Assembly (NCBI GenBank): GCA_009829735.1
Contig: CM020618.1
Coordinates: forward strand, 43,104,878-43,168,877
Source of the DNA: Pyropia yezoensis
Taxonomy: Eukaryota; Rhodophyta; Bangiophyceae; Bangiales; Bangiaceae
Direction of reading: 5' to 3'
Length of the DNA stretch: 64,000 bases
Positions 62,454 to 64,000 of the stretch are shown one piece after another (position 1 is the first letter of the stretch; each line of letters begins with the position of its first letter). The notes below the pieces were generated by a model. It was not told where the DNA came from. It saw only the letters and a list, made by a program, of their open reading frames with translations, and made no database searches. Both the position numbers and the translations under genes were made by a program.

Positions 62454-63512
62454 GAGGAAGGATGACACGGGGTCGCTGGGGTAACCCGAGCAAACCACCC
62501 CGTACGGCCGCAGCGAGAGCCCGACAGAGAGCGCGGTTGAGCGGGCGCCGCATCAATCCCCAGGTACACCTTCCTACCACGACGGCACGGAGTCAGGGGA
62601 ATGATGACCAGCCTCCAAAGAGGGGAGGTAGGGAGGGGAAGACCCCGTCACTTGGAACCAGCCAAGAACCCTGTCCAGGATGCCCGAGGTACACCGGATA
62701 TCGGGGTAGGCCACGTGCTGTTCACCTTGGAGAACTTCAACGTATCGGCCACACTGGGGGTTGACCCCCAGTCGACACGATCGTATTACCCTGTACTGGA
62801 TACAGGGGCTGGGCCCAACCTTATCCGGAAGGATACCCTCCCGGAAAAGTGGCTCCCGCGAGTCAGAGTGACCCGAGGACCCACGATCAAGGACGCGAGT
62901 GGTCGTCTCATTCGCACTACAGCAGCGATGTCGCTGCGGGTTACGATCGGGGAACTCACCACGGAAGTCGACTTCCTGGTTCGTGAAACCCTAGCGGCGC
63001 CCTGCATATTAGGGTGTACATTCAGTAACGTTCACGTGGATGCGATCCGGACAGGCCGGAGGACGGTCGAGCTGCAAGACGCCGACGGTAAGAAGCGAGG
63101 ACAGACGGCTATCGTCAGGGAGCTGACGCTACAAGGGAGCCACGTTAACGTGGCTGAGGAATACGCGAGCGTAGAACCGAAGACACTTCGGGTAGCTAAG
63201 CGAACTCGCTTTGAGCCGCTGTCCGAGACGGTGCTCCCGGTTTACTGTAACCTTGCAGGCATCTGCCGAGTCCAGTAAAACCTGCGGACATACAAGCGCC
63301 ATGGGTAGACCATGGCCAACGGTATCATAGACCTCCCTGCGGGTTGGTCTTCACTTCTCGAAATGGCGAACTATCGCCGCAAGGCCGTCACCCTTTCGAA
63401 GGGAACTATCATCGAGATCGCCGAGCTCTACGAGGGAGACATCTTTACACCTAACGAGGAAGGTCAAGTGGAACAACTTGAAGTACTGGCGGTCGCCGAG
63501 ACCCCCGAGCGG
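62448..63512 (+). pseudogene. pol: 5' part of pol (protease region) of copy 2, broken
   Basis: It matches the first ~350 residues of the intact pol, including YYPVLDTGAGPNLIRKDTLP. Compared with copy 1 it has a one-base insertion between about 62615 and 62650 that shifts the frame. It also has a stop at 63276-63278 (VQ-stop-NLR) and another at 63306-63308. It ends at the breakpoint before reverse transcriptase. Confidence 0.85.
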
Positions 63513-63515
63513 GAG

Positions 63516-64000
63516 TGTAGCATCCCTGGCCCTGAATTTGCGTCGACCCGGGATGGCGACCAAGGGACACCAGGGGCCAGGACACGCCCGCCGTGTGGGG
63601 ATGATTGGCGGCCGCGGACCGTGCCCGGCCCTGGGATGCGGCGGACTACGCTACCCACGCGTGAGAGAGGGACTTCTGATGGGTTTTTGCTTATATGTGA
63701 GGGACTTGATTTGAGAGAATTTGAGTGTGAGATTAGTAAGGGGGAATAGAATTAGTAGTGATAGTGGCCCCCGACCTGACGAGGGTAGACTCGGGTCGGG
63801 GCCACTCGGGGTTCGGGGGGGGGCTACCTGGCCAACGTGCCGAGGCTACCCCAGATGCACGTTAAGAGGGACAGCGAGGCGCCCTTGGCCCTCGCCCTCA
63901 GGGAAAAAAGACAACTGCGCGTTTGCTTTTCTCTTCCCCGTGTGCATTACCGTGCGTATATGTTGGCTCTGCCAGCAGGCACGTGAGGCAACAGGCATAC
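63516..64000. other. Foreign sequence interrupting copy 2; possible start of another LTR element
   Basis: At the breakpoint the new sequence begins TGTAGCATCCCTGGCC, the same first seven bases as the chromovirus LTRs but then unrelated. It is AT-richer from 63660 to 63760 and contains a hairpin at 63764-63805 (GTGGCCCCCGACC paired with GGTCGGGGCCAC, one bulge). No gene is visible before the window ends. An LTR of a different family inserted into copy 2 would fit, but the other end is outside the window. Confidence 0.3.

Larger units (their letters stand above)
59721..63515 (+). mobile_element. Chromovirus copy 2, decayed and truncated
   Basis: It starts with an LTR (59721-60082), then a leader, gag and the start of pol, all clearly homologous to copy 1. 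Homology stops abruptly after GAGCGG at 63512, before reverse transcriptase, where unrelated sequence begins. Stops in gag and pol, a one-base insertion near 62.63 kb, a lost TATA box and a changed slippery site show it is inactive. Confidence 0.9.

Overview
This is nuclear DNA from a eukaryote. Translation initiation factor eIF2-gamma, histone N-acetyltransferase NAA40, RING-H2 ligases, a telobox MYB protein, a mitochondrial-type methylmalonyl-CoA mutase and a chromodomain Ty3/gypsy retrotransposon (a chromovirus) are all present. Very high GC, mostly single-exon genes, Ala/Gly/Pro-rich proteins, long G/C homopolymers and a B12-dependent mutase suggest a bangiophyte red alga of the Porphyra/Pyropia type. 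The lineage is inference from composition and gene content; no database was searched.

Layout. 1-4.4 kb: eIF2-gamma (+) and a two-exon coiled-coil gene (-). 4.4-16.98 kb: G/C-homopolymer spacer, an alga-type low-complexity protein (+), a NAA40/NatD gene (-) with a homopolymer frame break, a small NTF2-like protein (+), a possible small spliced gene (-), a membrane RING-H2 protein (+), a Hint-domain-like scrap (-) and a low-complexity protein (-). 17-28.1 kb: AT-richer, gene-poor, full of inverted-repeat elements: several foldbacks, two ~455 bp MITE-like copies, and two ~2.3-2.5 kb terminal-inverted-repeat elements placed head to tail, apparently sharing one TA target dinucleotide. 28.1-42.5 kb: a single-pass membrane protein (+), a second RING-H2 protein (+), methylmalonyl-CoA mutase (+) and a long poly-Q telobox MYB protein (-). 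42.5-47.3 kb: no convincing gene; it ends in a run of small hairpins. 47.3-58.0 kb: a complete chromovirus with ~362 bp LTRs, intact gag and pol in -1 phase and a slippery heptamer at the gag stop. It also carries a 786-codon open frame on the opposite strand between pol and the 3' LTR. 58.0-59.7 kb: a host-like minus-strand frame cut off by the LTR. 59.7-63.5 kb: a second, decayed copy of the same family, broken before reverse transcriptase by a different sequence.

The host genes are unrelated in function and do not form an operon. Shared themes are homopolymer tracts that break otherwise coherent reading frames (NAA40, MYB, the 29.4 kb membrane protein) and TA-targeted elements packed into one AT-rich island. 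The observations I rate most worth following are the antisense gene inside the chromovirus, its predicted -1 frameshift site, and the paired TIR elements.
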